Below, piece by piece: positions 48,795 through 61,500 of a DNA stretch of 64,000 nt (within the stretch, counting starts at the first letter, position 1; each line of letters opens with the position of its first letter). Source of the DNA: Erythrocercus mccallii (lineage: Eukaryota > Chordata > Aves > Passeriformes > Dicruridae). The notes under the pieces were generated by a model that saw only the letters and a list, made by a program, of their open reading frames with translations, was not told where the DNA came from and searched no databases. Location: NCBI GenBank assembly GCA_013397435.1, contig VZRG01000005.1, positions 2,181,629-2,245,628 of the forward strand, written 5' to 3'. Position numbers and translations under genes: made by a program.

Positions 48795-49648
48795 GACAAC
48801 ACTAGGCTTGGGAGCGTGTGTCAATCTGTTGGAAGGGAGGAGGGCTCTGCAGAGAGACCTGGAATGGTTGGATGGATAGGCAGAGTCCAATAGGATGAAA
48901 TTTAATAGGTCCAAGTGCCAAGTCCTGGATTTTGGCCACAAAACTCCCCTGCAACATTACAGGCTGGGGATGGTGTGGCTGGACAGCGCCCAGGAAGAAA
49001 GGGACCCGGGGGTTCTGGTGACAGCTGGCTGAACAGGAGCCAGCAGTGTGCCCTGATGGCCAAGAAGGCCAATGGCATCCTGGTCTGGATCAGGAATGGC
49101 GTGGGCAGCAGGAGCAGGGAGGTCATTCTTCCCCTGTGCTGGGCACTGGTGAGGCCACTCCTTGAGTGCTGTGTCCAGCTCTGGGCCCTCAGTTTCGGAA
49201 GGATGTTGAGACGCTTGAGCATGACCAGAGGAGGCAACGAGGCTGGTGAGGGGCTTGGAGCACAAACCCTGTGAGGAATGACTGAGGGAGCTGGGGGTGT
49301 TTAGCCTGGAGAAAAGGAGACCTTATCACTCTCTACAGCTCCCTGAAAGGTGGCTGTAGCCAGGTGTGGGTTGGTCTCTTTCTCAGGCAGCAACTGACAG
49401 AATGAGAGGACACAGTCTTAAGTTGCACCAAGGGAAATTTAGGCTGGATGTTAGGAAAACAGAAAGAGTGTTAAAATACTGGAATGGTCTGCCCAGGGAG
49501 GTGGTGGAGTCATCATCCCTGGATGTGTTTAAAAAAGGACTGGATGTGGCACCAATCGGTGCCATGGTTTAGTTGAAGTGTTAAGGCATGGGTTGGACTC
49601 GATGATCTTGAAGATCTCTTACAACCCAGTGATTCCGTGATTCTATGG
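48795..49648 (+). mobile_element. CR1 retrotransposon, longest copy in the window (C-terminal ORF2 and 3' UTR)
   Basis: About 854 bases follow the avian CR1 consensus in order from the late reverse-transcriptase/thumb region to the 3' tail. In the first half a frame still encodes recognisable ORF2 C-terminal sequence (SQQCALMAKKANGILVWIRN and SRSREVILPL, about 49040-49130, followed by LVRPLLE.CVQLWA). The second half contains 'agcctggagaaaaggagacc', with a short deletion before it is followed by the 'cagctccctgaaaggtggctgtag' block, then 'ttgcaccaagggaaatttaggctgga' and 'ctgcccagggaggtggtggagtca'. It ends 'ggttggactcgatgatcttgaagatctcttac' plus a GATTCCGTGATTCTATG tail. Frameshifts and stops make it inactive. 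The 5' truncation is typical. Confidence 0.96.
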
Positions 49649-51607
49649 ATGATATTTCTGGACCTGTAACCTCAACAATGATCTAATTTACAGAATAAGT
49701 AAGAATTGCAGATGAATACCATATACATTCCATCCACACTCTGTGTGTGCAGGTGTGGCTGTGCTTCCATTTCTAATGTCAGAGTGAAAAAACCCAGAAA
49801 ATACAAATGCTTCAGCGGCACTATTAATTCAGCCACAGGCACAGCGTATATGTCAGCATAAATCTTCAGTAGCCTCGCCAGCTACTGAAAATGCTGCTTC
49901 TGCATTTGCTTTCTCTGTACTCACTGACTTAAAGAAAGAAATTCCAGAAAACCAGAGGGCTTTAAAGGTGTTAGGAACAAATGCCACTTAGAAAAATTAA
50001 GAAACAGATAAATATTCTATTTTCCTTGGCATGCATACAACATAGATTTATTTTCGCTAATGGTCCATCCAAGGCTCTGTAAGTTTGAAGATTTTGAGGC
50101 AAATCAGGAAAAAACCCCAGAAAATAGTGTAAACAGTTTCTAGCATGATCAAATAATTCTATCACAGGAAACATGGTTTAAAGCAAAGCTGAGACATGCT
50201 GCATTTCTCCCAAACATTGTATGCAGTGGTGTGGCTCCAGCACGGAGATGTCACCAGTCAGCACCTGGGGTCAGGTTTGGAGGTGGAGGTGGGTTGCTGC
50301 TTCCATACTGGTGCTAAACAACCCTGTAGCAGCCATAAAAACCTACTGTCTGCAGCCCATCCCCATGGCCCCAGGGAGAGGAAATGGCTCAGCAGCTCCT
50401 GATGAGGAGAAAAAAGTTCACATCATGATGCAGAAGGGAGAATGCTCCTGCTTGAGAAACAAGCCAAGCATGAAATTAATATTTCCTTTGTAGTAAAAAA
50501 AAAAAAAGTCTGTAACATACGAACAAATGTAAACTTGAAAGCCTGGGGACAGGGACAGGGACAGGGGACAGGGAAGGGGAATGCTTTGGCTGGTTCACTT
50601 CTCTCCCTGTTGAGCAGCACGGTGCTGAAGAGATCTAGGATGTGCCACAGAGTTAGACTGTGATACCCAACCTGCAGCCCAGGGGAAATCCCTGTAGGTC
50701 TTGTATTCTCAATCCCCTTGGGAAAACTTCACCCATGAGGCATAGGTAGGGCTTGTGCAAGTCCTCACACCCCCACGAATGGATTAGGATAGGACCCTTG
50801 CTGGAACACCATCTCCCAAAAAAAAACACTCTAGAAAGGTGGTGGGGCTTCCGAGGGGCTTTCCCTTGGAGAAAATGGAAAATAGTCTTGTGCAGGGTTG
50901 TGCATCACTGGTTATTTTCGCTTCCCTGGTGGGATTTCATTAAATGCATTGCATTTCTTCATCTCTCCACTTCCTTTAAGGAACTGCTCCAAAAGGGCTC
51001 ATATTTGGAACTATCAGCACTGGGACTGACCAAAACTGGGGTGTGAAACTAAAGCCTGGAGAACCCAAGAGGCGTGGGATTTAATCAAAATTGCATCTTA
51101 ATTTTACCAGAAGAAAATTGCTCAGCATTTTTTTTTTAAATTTTAGTTTTTGCTCACCCTCCTTTTTTTCTGACAGCTGTATCTCAGCACTGCCTTACCC
51201 TTCCCTTCTGTCCGGGGTTTCCTGGGGAGGAGTTTTGCATTCCCTGAGCCCAACACAGCATGGCTGGTGCATTTCTCCTGGCTGGCTTGGCATAGAACCC
51301 TGGCACTCCTCAGGGCAGGCAAATTCTCAGTGTTGCTGTCACCACCAAGTGCTTGAAGCAAAACAAATGAACAGTGGGGACTGGCAAATGCCCTGGCTGG
51401 CAAGCAGAAGCACAGCCTCCTCCAGTGAGGAAGAGCCACATCCACCTGGAATGGGCACATTTTGGAGGGTGCTGGTGTGGTTGGTGGGCAGGTAAATATC
51501 CAGTATGTCATGCACTTACAGCCTTTACTCCCTGAAAGGTGTGAGATGAAGGAGGAGAGATGGCTGTTATGCATTGAAAACAAACGACCCAATCTTGCTC
51601 ATTTTGG
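49649..51607. other. Noncoding stretch between two same-strand CR1 copies, no gene recognised
   Basis: No supported gene. It includes an A13 run near 50496 and the GGGACA repeat at 50545-50580. The 149-codon minus frame at 51143-51592 shows no family resemblance. Confidence 0.5.
50545..50580 (+). repeat. (GGGACA)n short tandem repeat
   Basis: About five to six imperfect copies of GGGACA/GGGGACA, then GGGAAGGGGA. Four or more G-triplets in a row make a G-quadruplex on the plus strand possible. Confidence 0.85.
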
Positions 51608-51939
51608 GCACAACACACAACTGCCTAAAAGGAGGTTGTGATGAGGTGGATGTCGGTCTCTTCTCTTGGGTAACAAGTGATGGGACAAGAGGAAATGGCC
51701 TCAAGTTGCACCACAGGAGGTTTACACTGAATGTGAGGAAAAATTTCTTCACCGAAAGAGTTGTCAAGGCTTGGAACAGGCTGCCCAGGGAAGTGGCCGA
51801 GTCACTATCCCTGGAGGTATCTAAAAGCTGTGTAGATGTGGCACTTAGGAACATGTTTTAGTGATGGACTTGGTAATGTCTGGTTAGGAGTTGGACTCAA
51901 TGGTCTTAAACGCCTCTTCCAACCTAAAGAATTCCATGA
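51608..51939 (+). mobile_element. CR1 retrotransposon, 5'-truncated 3' end
   Basis: The insert starts within the 'ctgcctaaaaggaggttgtg' block and follows CR1 in order: 'ggtctcttctcttgggtaacaagtgatgg', 'caagttgcaccacaggaggttta', 'aatttcttcaccgaaagagttgtcaaggc', 'ctgcccagggaagtggccgagtca', 'gatgtggcacttaggaacatg'. It ends 'ggttaggagttggactcaatggtc' and 'ttccaacctaaagaattccatga'. A frame of 95 codons (51574-51861) still reads as the translated C-terminal tail, but it is only a fragment. The 3' type (TTAGGAACATG) differs from that of the copy at 48795, so the two are separate insertions of different CR1 subfamilies. Confidence 0.95.
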
Positions 51940-52615
51940 AAAAGAGCAAAATTATGGAAAAGGTAGCAAACTTGGCAGCACAAAGTAAAAAGCTAAATAA
52001 ATTCCGATGGCTTTTCTGGTTTCGAAAAGCCTGACTTTGGGAAATCTTCTTGAAACTAGGCTTTACCTGCTCCATTCTCCTGCTCTGGCTGGGTTGAGTT
52101 GTCACTGTTTCACAAGGTCTGACATGCAGCAATGCTACTGCTCAGTGCATTGTCTTCTTCCTGCCATATGTCCAAGTTTTTGGTCACTTCAACATACCAA
52201 AGCATAGCTCTGCTTTGAAAAACCACAATCTCCTCCTAAGTCATCAAGCTACTCCTCCTGTCAGCTAGAAACCCAACATGCCTTTTAAAAAAACAAAATA
52301 ATTCCTTTCTTCCCCCTGCAACAGCTATTTCAGAGACAGCCTGGCTAGTGCAGCAGGAAATGGACTCTGGTGGCTCTATAGTATCTACTTTTCCAAAGGA
52401 AAAGGGTCTGACAGGAGGAAGCAGCTGGAATAAGGAGCCACTTGGCGTGCTTGGGAACCCACCACGCTCTTTGGTCCTTTTCCCTGGCAGGCTGCCGCCC
52501 TCCTCCTGCCCTTGGTGCCCCCATAGGCCTTTAAATTCCACAAAAGCTCTTTGGTTCTGGAGAAAATAATAATTAGAAAGAAAAAAAAGAAAAAGCAGAG
52601 GGGAAAAAAAAATCC
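51940..52615. other. Noncoding stretch, no gene recognised
   Basis: Mixed composition ending in an A/G-rich segment (52560-52615). Nothing identifiable. Confidence 0.5.
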
Positions 52616-52619
52616 TCCT

Positions 52620-52960
52620 TGATTGCTGAGGCGCTGATGGCAGGACCCCTCCTTCCCCGCTGAAGCACTTAATCAGGCTGGCCCCCGGCAGCAGCAGGTG
52701 CCCACCGAGGCCACCTCGGGAAATCTCCTCATCACCGGCAAATGGCCCTGATGATGGCTCCGCAGGGGCGCTGCGAGGCCGCCTCTTTGCGAGCTCCGAG
52801 GAGCTTCTCCGGCAGTGCTGGAGCTTCCCATCCTTCTCCGATGCTGGAAGCAGGGAGCCAGCTCCGCCCCTTCCCTGGGCAGCTCTCTCGGGCTCTGGCT
52901 GCGGGATGCTCAGCCTCGAGTCCTTCAGGCGCTGGCAGGGATAGCACAGCCCAGGGCTCT
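52620..52960. promoter_or_regulatory. CpG-dense block: orphan CpG island or alternative promoter candidate
   Basis: About twenty CpG in roughly 340 bases of GC-rich sequence, in surroundings that are CpG-poor. It starts directly after an A/G-rich tract. It holds a homeodomain NKX-like CACTTAATCAG (52667) and a GC-box-like CCGCCCC (52865). Open frames cross it on both strands (plus 52742-52969, minus 52732-53085), but their peptides are A, S, P, R-rich without recognisable motif. It could be an intragenic or distal promoter, an undescribed first exon, or a hypomethylated enhancer. No direct evidence of transcription is available. Confidence 0.45.
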
Positions 52961-55900
52961 CCGCTTTGAGACAGAGGACTTATAGCTCCTCGAGGGAAAA
53001 AATGGGATTTCTGAGGAAAGGCGGCATCAGGGGGCCACCTGTGACACAAACTGGCTTGACTGACCAATTTCCTGGCGTTGCACATTTTTGCTTACAGACA
53101 CACGTCAGTCAGCCAGACAGGCACTCTCTGCTCATGCTCTGGGAAGTTGTGCCTTCGTGTATGGTGTCCATATGGGACCTTATTCCAAATCTGATCCAAT
53201 CTGTCTGTATTATAGAAGAAAGCACAGTTTTGGCGTAACCTTAGTGCTTTTCCCTTGGCTTCTCTACCTACCATGAGTGCCAAGGTCTTCTTGTGACCCA
53301 CAGTTCTCTGCCCTGGGCATTAGCAGTGTTATGTGGCTGCCCTACCAACTTTACTCGAGGTGACGTGATTACAGCCCCTGTCTCCTCTGGATAAATGTCT
53401 TCAGTTGCTCAGCAACCTCCACACCAGGATTAAATTAACTTTGATTACAATTACAGACAGCACAAATCAGCCTGCACTATCAGAAGAAGGCAGAGCATGG
53501 GTTGGGTTGGTTTTTTTTTTTTCTGGAGGATTTTCTTCTCAAATGCCGCTGTTGGGGGGGAGGGAGGAATTGCATCTCACCTCTTTCCCTCCCTCGCTTT
53601 GTGTTGAGCATGGATGCATCCCAACCCTGATGCTTTAAATGCACAGTGGAATTGAGCACAAAAGAGTTCATTTACATGCCTGAAAATATTTGCCTGCTTG
53701 AGGAAGAAAAGCAGAGAGGAGGTCCAGGTGCTGAAGGCAGCTTTGCTCTTATGTCAAGGCCTCAAAACTTCCTCTGGTGAAACTGATAGGCTTAAATACA
53801 GCTACTCATCACCTCCATAAGGTCTTTGCTGTTACTTCCTCCAGGTGCTCAAGTTAATAATAGCAATGTGCAATTATTATATATGGCTTCACGGCTCCCT
53901 GGAACAGACTTCCTGTCTGGGAGGTGCAGCTCTATAAAAGCCCCAGGTGAAGAGGATTGCAGGCAACCAACCCTGCAGGGATCAGACCTACGGCACACAA
54001 AATGGGAAGATTAATCACCTCTATCTGCTGCTCGTGGTCTTCTGTGTCTGCACCTGGAGGAGACCTTCCAGGCTCTCAGGATGTTTTCATGATGCCCAGC
54101 GTCTTGCTGTGTGGGCTGCAGTGGGGTGACCTGGACTGGCAGGAAAGCCTTTGCCTGGGGTCTAGGAAACTGAATGTTGCCTGAAGCACTGCCCATATTC
54201 TCCTGGCTTTGGGAAGGTCAGACTGTTCTGCTCCCTGTTCTTGCACCTCTTCTCTTTACCACCTCATTCTAGCTAAAACAGAGCCTCTCTTTCCATGGTT
54301 TCCCCACTTTCCCAGCCTGTGGCTCTGGAGAGTTGAGTGCAGCTGGCCACCACCAGCCTGCAGGAGACCTGCTGGCATTGCTCTGAAGGAGCTACTGAAC
54401 TGTGTTTCTTTGGGAAAGAACCTCCCACAGGTAGATGGAGAGGAAAATGGTGCAGAGTGGTGAATCAGTGTAGAACCAGGACTGGCAGCACCACTGAGAG
54501 TCACAGAGAGCTTGGGGGTAGATAAAATTGTTTGCTTTTTAGATGCCTTAATAGAGGGGCAGTATTTCTTTTCTCCCTGGGCAAAGAGGAAGAGGAGAAG
54601 GAGAAGACAGGGCAAGGTAACAGCTTTTGCTCCTCTCTGTGATTCTCTGGCCAGGAGACTTCTGCCAATACAGTAAGTAAGGACATTGGCTGCTGCAGGA
54701 ATTGGCCAGCAACAAATGACTGTTCCCAAGTGGGAGTGGAGAAGGAAGTGTGGAGGCTCATTACATTTAATGTAATTACTCTGGACTTAGAGCAGGCTAT
54801 GTGACAAAGGAATTTGGCCTTCTCTTTTTTTCCTCCCTCCCCCCCCCGCTTCAATATTCAAAAATACAAGAATCTTGTCATGCCGGTTTGTGATCCAAAG
54901 AGGCTCCTCACAGTTCTCCTTAAACAGGGACCCCCAGCCTTGCACAAGTAGAAGTAACATGGGAGAACAATTTCTAAATAGGTCTAGAATTTGGTCAAGG
55001 GTGCTGCTGTGCAGAAGTCTGATGCAGGTGTTCTGCCCTGGCATCCTTTACCTGTTGCCTTCCCTGCTCCACTAGAGAAGAGTTGAAGCTGCTCCTTGGC
55101 CTTCTGCCCATTTCCTGCTTGGGAGACACTGGCCAACAGTGAGTTTCCTTTGCCCGGGACCCAGCACTGCACCTGCACTGCCTGCAAAAAGGATGGCCAG
55201 AGAAGCATTGGCCAGGATGGCCCAGAGGTGGGTGGGATATGGGGCTTTGATCCACCCACTCCACCCTCCTCAGCTCTCATTTCTGCCTTCCTTGTTTGAT
55301 GCCTGGGGAGATGGCCCAAAAGCTGTGGCAGTGCTGTCCCACTCCCTCAGGAATGCATCTCTCCTCACCTCACTAGGATTGCACTCCTGTCCTGGCATGG
55401 ACCCCTGGGTCCCAGGTACTGACCTTCGCCCTGGGGTTCCCAAGGCTTGTCCATGCAAGCCAGGCTGGGGCCATCTCCTGCTGGATCCTTCATGAGTTAC
55501 TCAGGCAGGCATCCAGGCTTTGGCAGTGGGTGGCTGCCTGCACTCTAGGAAAGCGCCTAATCATGGTCTGTCACTGCTCACAGCTGTCTTTCGGTGCCTG
55601 CTTTCTCTCTCTCATGAGTGCCCTGATGTTTCCTGACACTTCCACCTTCCTCTTCCTTGTGTGCACCCAGAGGAAAGTGTCTTTGACTCACACTCCTGTT
55701 TCACTGTGACGCATTTCAGCCCTGCTGCAGCCTGCTCTGACCACTCACCAGAGTGCAGCACATCAGACATGCCAGAGGATGATGGGATTTGTCTTTCCAA
55801 ATCGCATTTCTGATGAGGAACCTTTGCATTGATCAAGTCTACCTTTCACAGACTTGGTCAAAAAGATCACTTTGATCTTGAGATCATCTAGGAGTGGCAG

Positions 55901-58417
55901 GTCCATGCTCACCTATTCCTAGTCAGGCTGGAATTTCAAATGACTTAAATGTGGCTCATGTCTGTCCCTTGCTGTGAAAAGAAAACCTGAGCTATTGCTT
56001 GGTATCTTCATCTCAAGGGCTCCTGTGGTAACCTCTAGTAGTTGCTTCAGCAGTGGTGATGGAGGCATCCAAAACTGGATGCCCAGGTGTTCTCACTGCC
56101 CCTACCGGTCTTCTCAACACTGCTCCCAGCCATGGAACCTGCACATGGCAACCTACAGCCTCTGGCAAAGGTGCTGTCTGTCCTCTGTTTCCCTTTTAGG
56201 AACAAATGTCTACAGCATCCATTTCTCCTATGCAGATAAACCCAAGTTTCAGAATATGAAGAATTTTAGGTCCACTTAAATACTTATTTGCTAACACAAA
56301 AGCGAGCCTCCCATAATTTAATATGCTTCTGGGAGTAATTGGATAGAAGTCCTTTGTTTCTTTTCCTCCTGTCATCTTGCATTTGTTTAATTTGGCTGTC
56401 GTGACATGAAGTGACAGATCCCATGCTCCGTTTTTACAGATAGCAAAACTCCGGGATTCTTCTTTCTGCACTGTTAGAAATTTATGCATTCTCCCCATTC
56501 ACTCGTACATCACTATTGTGTCAGATTACTGACCCCCTTAAGAATAAATGCATTTTAATACAGCTGACCCAGAAATCTCCCAGAGGGGAGATAAAGCGTA
56601 GCTCTGAAAACCAGCTGAATTTGCTGTAACTTAGAGAGGAATCAGAGAAGGGTCCAAAGTGGGCAATGCCTCAGTGCCATGGTTATTTCCCATTAACATG
56701 TCCACATTTCCTACTGCTCACAGCATTCTGGTCCAAGGGTTGCATCCGCTCCTCCAGCTGGGAAGGAGTTGCTCACACAGAGTTTTCAGCAATGTTTTCC
56801 CAGAGACGCAGATTCAAGGGAAGGTCAGGCTTTATTCCTGTGCAGAGAAGGCAACAGGGTTGTCCCAGAGATGGGGCAGGGAGCCTGATGTCAGGCACAG
56901 CAGGCACCAAGAGCAGCAACATCCAAGGACAGGTATTACTCAAGCACAAGCCCTGCAAGGGTGAGAAAGCAGGGGACACAGCTGTCTGCAGGGGTTGGGG
57001 AGGAGCATTACAAATAACGCCTCACAGTACATTTGCCTGGCTGGCAATGTTCCTGGCACTTCTCTTGAAAAATATTTATCAGAAGAAAGGAGAAACAGCA
57101 GGAAATTGCAGATTCAACCTTGTATGTAAATGCAAAGCTGCAGAGTGCAGGAGAGGAAAATATCATCTTCCTCTTCCTAGAAGTTTTTAGACATTTTTCT
57201 CAAATTTCATACCGTGAATCTTGCTCCCTGTCCATTTTAGAAAATAGTTTTAAATAATTTCTGTAAAATGCATTTAAAGCCTGAAGGACATGCTCAGTTC
57301 TGAAGAGCACAGGCGACTTCCACTCCTCTTGCTCTGAGGTTTCTGAATCTAATGGTTGGGTCCCTGTGGGGGTCTTCTGTTCAAAGGAAATGTCTTCAGA
57401 TTGTAGCCATGGCAAATTGTTGGACAGGAATTTGTGTCACCTTGGATGACTCCAGTTACCCATCATATTATTCTAACACCTTCCCCAAGCATCACCAGCC
57501 TCAGGTGCTTAATGTCTGTGCCAGAACCTACCAGTGGCCAAATACAGACCTTTGCAGCAAAATTCCTTTTTATTTATGAGCTGCATGTTGTATGTTATCC
57601 TCAAGCAGCTTATAAGGCCATTATTAGCCCTCAGAGGTGGACTCTGCAGTGGCCCTGGCAAGGACCTTGTTCCATGGGAACAGCAGATATGCGTGGCTGC
57701 TCCACAAAGGAGCCTGCCCATGCATTTGATGTGCCACCACAGCCAGCCTGGCTTTGTGGAGCCTGGGTCTGTGTCCGCAGAAGGGATGGAACCTCCTGTT
57801 GATGAAATTCCCAACCGGCACTGCTGAGGCCACGGGGCAGATACTTCAAGACAGCAATGTGTTTTGTAACCTCCCTCAAAAGGAGCAAACACTCACATTT
57901 CCCACACACAGAAGGAATGAGCCTTTCTGCTATTTTATTACTGATGCTCAGGAGTGTAGGGATGAATCAGAAAGTGGCTAAGTTCATTTGCTTAATCTTT
58001 CAGGGTAGCAAAGATTTGGTAGACTCTTCTAATCCTTGTTCTAATCTTCACAGAGAGGTGTATAAAAGCCAGGAGGAGAAAACAGCTGAGGTTTCATCTC
58101 TCAGGTTGATTTTGCAGCACGGACAAAAAAAGAAAGCAAGCTACTTCTCTTGTTTGGTGCTGAAAAACATTTGCTCTAGAAGCCCTTGAAAGAAAATAAA
58201 CACCGTGCAATATGGTGTTGTTTGTACAATCGGTTTTCTGTGAAAAACTTCACTTTAAATAGTTACAAAGATCTGGATAGTGGTGATCATGTATGTGAAT
58301 TTAGGGACTATACCGTAAGCAGGGTAATATTTCTACAAATGCCCAATTAGAGAACAAAGCAAGTGGCACAGAAAGAAGCATTTCTGAGAGCTGCTCTCCT
58401 TTTCTCCAATACAGACT
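52961..58417. other. Noncoding stretch, no gene recognised
   Basis: No supported gene. It contains T-runs near 53511 and a C9 run near 54839. The longest open frame of the window (56666-57190, plus, 174 codons) lies here, but it has no domain, signal peptide or splice context that I recognise, and overlapping frames of similar length exist on other strands nearby. Confidence 0.5.
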
Positions 58418-58505
58418 CACACACGTGCATGTATTTATACACACATGTGCATGCATTTACACACACATGTGTATGCATTTACACACACACACATATATAT
58501 ACACA
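58418..58505 (+). repeat. CA-rich minisatellite, about 22-bp unit
   Basis: Three and a half imperfect units of about 22 bases, each with CACACATGTGCATGCATTTA-like sequence, ending in (CA)n and (TA)n. Long alternating purine-pyrimidine runs could adopt Z-DNA. Confidence 0.88.
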
Positions 58506-61500
58506 AGAGTTTATTTAGATCTAAGGCCCATTTAACAACCTGGCTTTAAGACTCATGATGAGATTAATTTGGTGTGGTAATCGTATGTGCTTGAACATTA
58601 CTTAGCAATTATATTTGAAGTTACCAAGAAATTCTGTGATGAATTACCTTAGGATTTTAATTCTGAGAGAGGTAAGGACAAGGTCAACAGAGGTCTAGTT
58701 TGAAGAGAGTTGAGCACCAGATAATTATCCTGCAGTGCTGTATATTTACAGCATGTACCGTTGCCATGAATCTTCAGACCTGTTGCAACATAATTATTTC
58801 TGTTTTTCATAATACAATATTAATTCCACACCATGGCTTGAGATTCCCTTCTCAAATCCATAGGTATTTTTTGTCTGTGGTCCAGAGAGGGGACCTGGCT
58901 GTGCCTTAGGTCACTGCAGGTGATTTACCATACTCTCCTTACATATCAAGACATGGATTAAGGTGCCAGATATGAGGCACCTATTTTGGAAATTTTTCAT
59001 GGAAAAGGATTTTAAAAGTCTGTTTTCAGAAACCAAGCATTTAAATTCTTAAAAAATATGGTGTAAGGGGCTGTTGCCCTCCTCTGTGTCAGCTAAACTG
59101 AGGGGGACACAGAGGATTGGTGCACAGAAGCACACTTCTTTCATCTATAAACATCTATTCTGTGCATTAAAACCAAAGAAGCCATAAATTTCCTTTACTC
59201 TCCTCAACCTCCTCAGGACATACAAGGCTGTGGTCCTGATAGGAGCTGGATGGGGCACAGGTCTCAGCCCTACAGGGAGCTGGGGGATAGTTTCAGCAGC
59301 CAGGTTTGCAGTGGCTGGGTGGGTCCCCAGGCAGTGTCAGTCCCCTGGTGAGCAGGCAGGGCTGGCACCCTCCTTACAGTAAATGACAAGCAGAGCTTGG
59401 CTTGTCCTCTAAAGCATCACTGGATCTTCAACCCAGCTGCCTGAGTTGCACAGGCAAGGGGTTTCATCTCCAGTGCCCAGGCAGTGGGGGTGAGTGGAGG
59501 AGAGGTGAGGTCAAACGAAATCTGTGCAGCACTTAAGTTCACAAGTAAATATCTAATTAGAGAAATGTTTGACTTCAATAATAAATGAGCAGAATATCAA
59601 GAGACATGAGTACTGGCAAAGTACATCTACGGCAAAGTCTTTACAATGGGGGCATTTTTTGGCCTGCCCTCCTAAGGTCCTCACGTAAGTGGAAAAACCA
59701 TGTGTGCAGCTGCTAAGGGTAGGGCATGACTTTCCTTGCTCTTGCTCTAACAATTTGGAGGCACCCATCAGCAAACCCACCCTCATCAATTCTGCATCTT
59801 CCTGAAAATGTACTTTTAAGCACCTTAATTGCATTTCAGAGATAACCCTGCAGGCAAAGTGACAGGAAGAGAAACCATATGGAGCAGTTTGGCGGTCAGG
59901 CTCTTTGTTTTAAATCAATCAAACATCTGCGGCTAATGTAGCTTTGGGCTGCTCCTCAGGAAACATTAGCCCTATTAGTCTGGGCTGGCAGGAACACAAA
60001 ATAATATATTTATGGACAAAGCACATGTGCATTACTGTTGGAGAGTGAGTGGAGGAGGAGGAGAAGATCTGTGGTCAGCACTTTGCCTTCTCAGGACGTC
60101 AGCGCCAACAAGAAAAGAGAGGGAGCAGGGGGTCCTGTCTCCTTGCTCCAGCCCCATGCCACCCACCTCCCTGCCTGGGAGCAGCCTCAAGACCTGCTGC
60201 CACAATCCCAGAGGGAAAGACCACCAAAAAAAGCTGTGTGGCTTCTACATTAAAGGAATCTGAGGCGGGACAGTGGAGTGGGATGAGTTACAGTCTGCAG
60301 GGACAGTGACAGGAGGGAAGCACCAGATGGTGGGGCTGGCCATGGGGCTATGTCTGGCTCCCCACAGCACCACATCCCCACAGAGCTGGCGGAAAACAGC
60401 AGGGACAGGATGGGTATCCGATCTCAGTCCCCACAAGCAGAGATAAGGACCGTGTGCAAGGGAGCTGTGTGTTACCAGGCTGAAACCACCATTTCACACC
60501 CAGAGCTACAACACACAGAGGTGGGCTGGTTCCCTGTCTAGGTTTCCCTTTTCAATCTAGACAGACAGGTCATCCCATTTTCATCTCATGTGGCATCTAC
60601 GTGCACTTAGGTAATGCAAGCAGTCCCAAGGACGAGGTGAGAGATGGAAAGGGTGACAAGGCTTTTTCATTTACATTGTCATGCAGACAAATACAGATGC
60701 ATTTGCAGGTGCATCAATAAGTGAAAGGCTCTAGGACACACGTCCACCTGACAGCACCTCTTTAGTCTGTCCATCCATACCTCAGTTGCCTGGGAAATGG
60801 TGAACTATGGCTGAGAGTGCGAAGAGCAAGAACTTTAGGACTGCTTCACAGCTAGTCACTGCCCCTGTCTGTGAAGGAATTTGCACAAGAGCAACCTTAA
60901 AAGGTGTGAAAATAAATCAACACCCTAAACCAAATTTTAGGCTTCTTTTTTTCTATTTGCTGCAGGGAAAACCAAAAGCCTGTGGCATTGACTGGGGTGA
61001 TAGAGCAGCCATATTTAGGGAAAAGTACATCACTAACATATTTTGATTTTCCCAAAACGAAACATTGTGAATCCTAAAAGCACAAACTATTGTTAAATTC
61101 AAGAGAAAACCCAAACTTATTCAGAGTAAGGAGTTGTATATTTGTTGGGCTGAGACAAACCTTAATGACTGAGACCTGCCCCTTAGTGGCACTGTGAAAT
61201 AATTGCACAGCTATGACAGTTCAACTCAGTTTTCATTCCAGCACTAGATGAACCTGTCTTCTAAAACAGACTAATTAATCCTCTTCTATTTTTTCTGATG
61301 CAACAACACTGGGCAGAGTCAGGGATTTGGGGATGCCTCAACTGTGACTTTCCAGATTTTTAGATGTTTTATTTCAAATTTGCACCTTTACAGACTACAA
61401 TGGTAGGGGCTGTGGAGAGGAGGATAGCAGAATGTATGATTTGGATGTATGACATCCATGTATGTATTTATTGCTAGTGTGTATGTATCTGTTTGAGGAG

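Noticed and set aside
49366..49572. Small frame in the CR1 3' region as a separate gene
   Set aside because: It is a translation of the CR1 consensus tail and recurs in similar form in the copy at 51574-51861.
51143..51592. 149-codon minus-strand frame
   Set aside because: No motif, and it is overlapped by a 134-codon plus-strand frame (51091-51495); likely chance.
52765..52785. CTCF-like site in the CpG-dense block
   Set aside because: The CCGCAGGGGCGCTG sequence lacks the full core spacing of the CTCF motif; match too weak.
54256..54729. 157-codon minus-strand frame
   Set aside because: Composition follows the local sequence, with low-complexity L/F and S/P runs; no family resemblance.
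56780..57180. Possible further LTR fragment
   Set aside because: Some words looked retroviral in style, but no TG/CA ends, TATA or ordered consensus blocks could be found.
56666..57190. 174-codon open frame, the longest in the window
   Set aside because: No signal peptide, domain or recognisable motif, no splice or start context of note, and an overlapping frame (56659-56964) in another phase. One frame of this size is not surprising in 64 kb counted over six frames.
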